Assembly: GCF_002804065.1 (NCBI RefSeq)
Contig: NZ_CP024955.1
Coordinates: 3,038,001-3,102,000, forward strand
Length of the DNA stretch: 64,000 bases
Source: Kyrpidia spormannii
Lineage (GTDB): Bacteria > Bacillota > Bacilli > Kyrpidiales > Kyrpidiaceae
Direction of reading: 5' to 3'
Shown: positions 63,390 to 64,000 of the stretch, in pieces
How the letters are laid out: each line of letters opens with the position of its first letter
How positions within the stretch are numbered: the stretch's first letter is position 1
Position numbers and translations under genes: made by a program
Notes under the pieces: model-generated
Databases searched by the model: none
The model's input: the letters and a program-made list of their open reading frames with translations, nothing else
Told to the model about the DNA's origin: nothing

Positions 63390-64000
63390 CAGAGTCAGTC
63401 TGTCCTTCGGAGGGGTCAAGGCGGTCAACAAGGTCAGCCTAAATGTGTATCCAGGCCAAATATTGGGATTGATCGGTCCGAACGGTGCAGGAAAGAGCAC
63501 GTTGTTCAATATCATCACAGGTCTGTATAAGCCGAGTGAAGGGAGAATTTTTTTCAAAGGCCGGGATATCACGGGCGAAAAACCACATAAAATTACGGCA
63601 CTCGGGATCTCGAGGACGTTCCAAAATATTCGTCTATTGATGGACCGTACAGTGTTTGAAAACATCCTCGTTGCCTTCCATCGGCAATGTCAATACAGTC
63701 TGGTTCAAACTTTTTTCATAACACGTACGTTCAAGCAGGCGGAAAGGCAGGTAAAGGAGCGAGCTTTGCAACTCTTGGATTCCTTTGGACTAGCCTCCAC
63801 AGCGGACACCCTTGTGGAAGAATTACCTCAAGGAATCCAGCGGCGGATTGAGATTGTGCGAGCTGTCGCAACTGGCGCCGACCTCATTTTTCTCGATGAA
63901 CCCGCTGCCGGGCTCAACGCCATTGAGACGAAAGAACTGATTGAGGTCATCAAGCGGTTGAATCGCGAGGGCAAGACGATCATTCTCATCGAACATGATA
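63367..64000 (+). CDS. livG: ABC transporter ATP-binding protein (LivG-like, second set), partial
   Basis: Starts at GTG 63367, overlapping livM by 23 bases, and runs off the window. Walker A GPNGAGKST, the Q-loop region GISRTFQNIRLL, a LivG-type signature ELPQGIQRRIEIVRAVA (here LPQGIQ instead of LSxGDQ), Walker B LIFLDEPAAGLN and the switch IILIEHD are visible. The missing end and the LivF gene should follow. Confidence 0.9.
   Translation, partial: MEPILRIDRVSLSFGGVKAVNKVSLNVYPGQILGLIGPNGAGKSTLFNIITGLYKPSEGRIFFKGRDITGEKPHKITALGISRTFQNIRLLMDRTVFENILVAFHRQCQYSLVQTFFITRTFKQAERQVKERALQLLDSFGLASTADTLVEELPQGIQRRIEIVRAVATGADLIFLDEPAAGLNAIETKELIEVIKRLNREGKTIILIEHD

Noticed and set aside
1-64000. 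CRISPR arrays, rRNA, tRNA genes
   Set aside because: No regularly spaced repeats and no recognisable tRNA or rRNA sequence were seen on either strand.

Overview
The window looks like the chromosome of a moderately high-GC, spore-former-type Firmicute. Ribosome binding sites are strong AGGAGG types, GTG and TTG starts are common, and rho-independent terminators are classical. The protein families (several sigma-54 activators, ECF transporter, Wadjet, IS607, group IIC introns) would suit Alicyclobacillaceae such as Kyrpidia. That placement is inference only; no rRNA or tRNA gene was seen.

Left part, 1-21 kb: catabolic and transport operons. A leftward permease / carbon-nitrogen hydrolase / amidohydrolase operon sits behind a near-consensus -24/-12 (sigma-54) promoter. 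A class II aldolase and a sigma-54 activator precede a family III CoA-transferase, a complete branched-chain-amino-acid-type (Liv) ABC transporter and an acyl-CoA synthetase. A toxin-antitoxin pair with a frameshifted toxin lies between two look-alike terminators. Next come an EamA exporter, a P-loop protein, a GntR/FCD regulator, and an enoyl-CoA hydratase / CoA-transferase / MFS operon with a good sigma-A promoter and a GntR-like operator.

Middle part, 21.5-35.6 kb: leftward genes. These are an S58/P1 peptidase, a TnpB remnant, an ECF transporter whose two ATPases are fused in one chain, and the 3' end of an M20 peptidase that is cut off exactly where a four-gene Wadjet plasmid-defence operon (jetABCD) begins. 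Beyond it lie a decayed gene, an Rpn-type nuclease and a shortened M50 protease.

Mobile part, 35.6-50.1 kb: a graveyard of mobile elements. It holds an IS607 element with frameshifted TnpB and probable omega RNA, two clusters of tiny membrane peptides, an IS630 element and a second partial copy, an IS256 relic, a decayed conjugation-type ATPase, and three group II introns. Two near-identical group IIC introns lie head to tail behind a terminator, and a different intron sits inside the reverse transcriptase gene of one of them, just after the YADD codons. An AT-rich islet carries a secreted amphipathic protein and a small membrane protein that resemble a bacteriocin/immunity pair.

Right part, 50-64 kb: catabolism again. 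A tartrate/malate-type dehydrogenase and a truncated aldehyde dehydrogenase lie behind a sigma-54 promoter next to an activator. PucR and PreA fragments face each other. A PaiB-like protein, an amidase, an M20 peptidase with its own activator, and a second Liv transporter (3' end outside the window) follow. At least six promoters in the window fit the GG-N10-GC sigma-54 rule, so sigma-54 activators seem to be the main control of nitrogen and carbon catabolism here.
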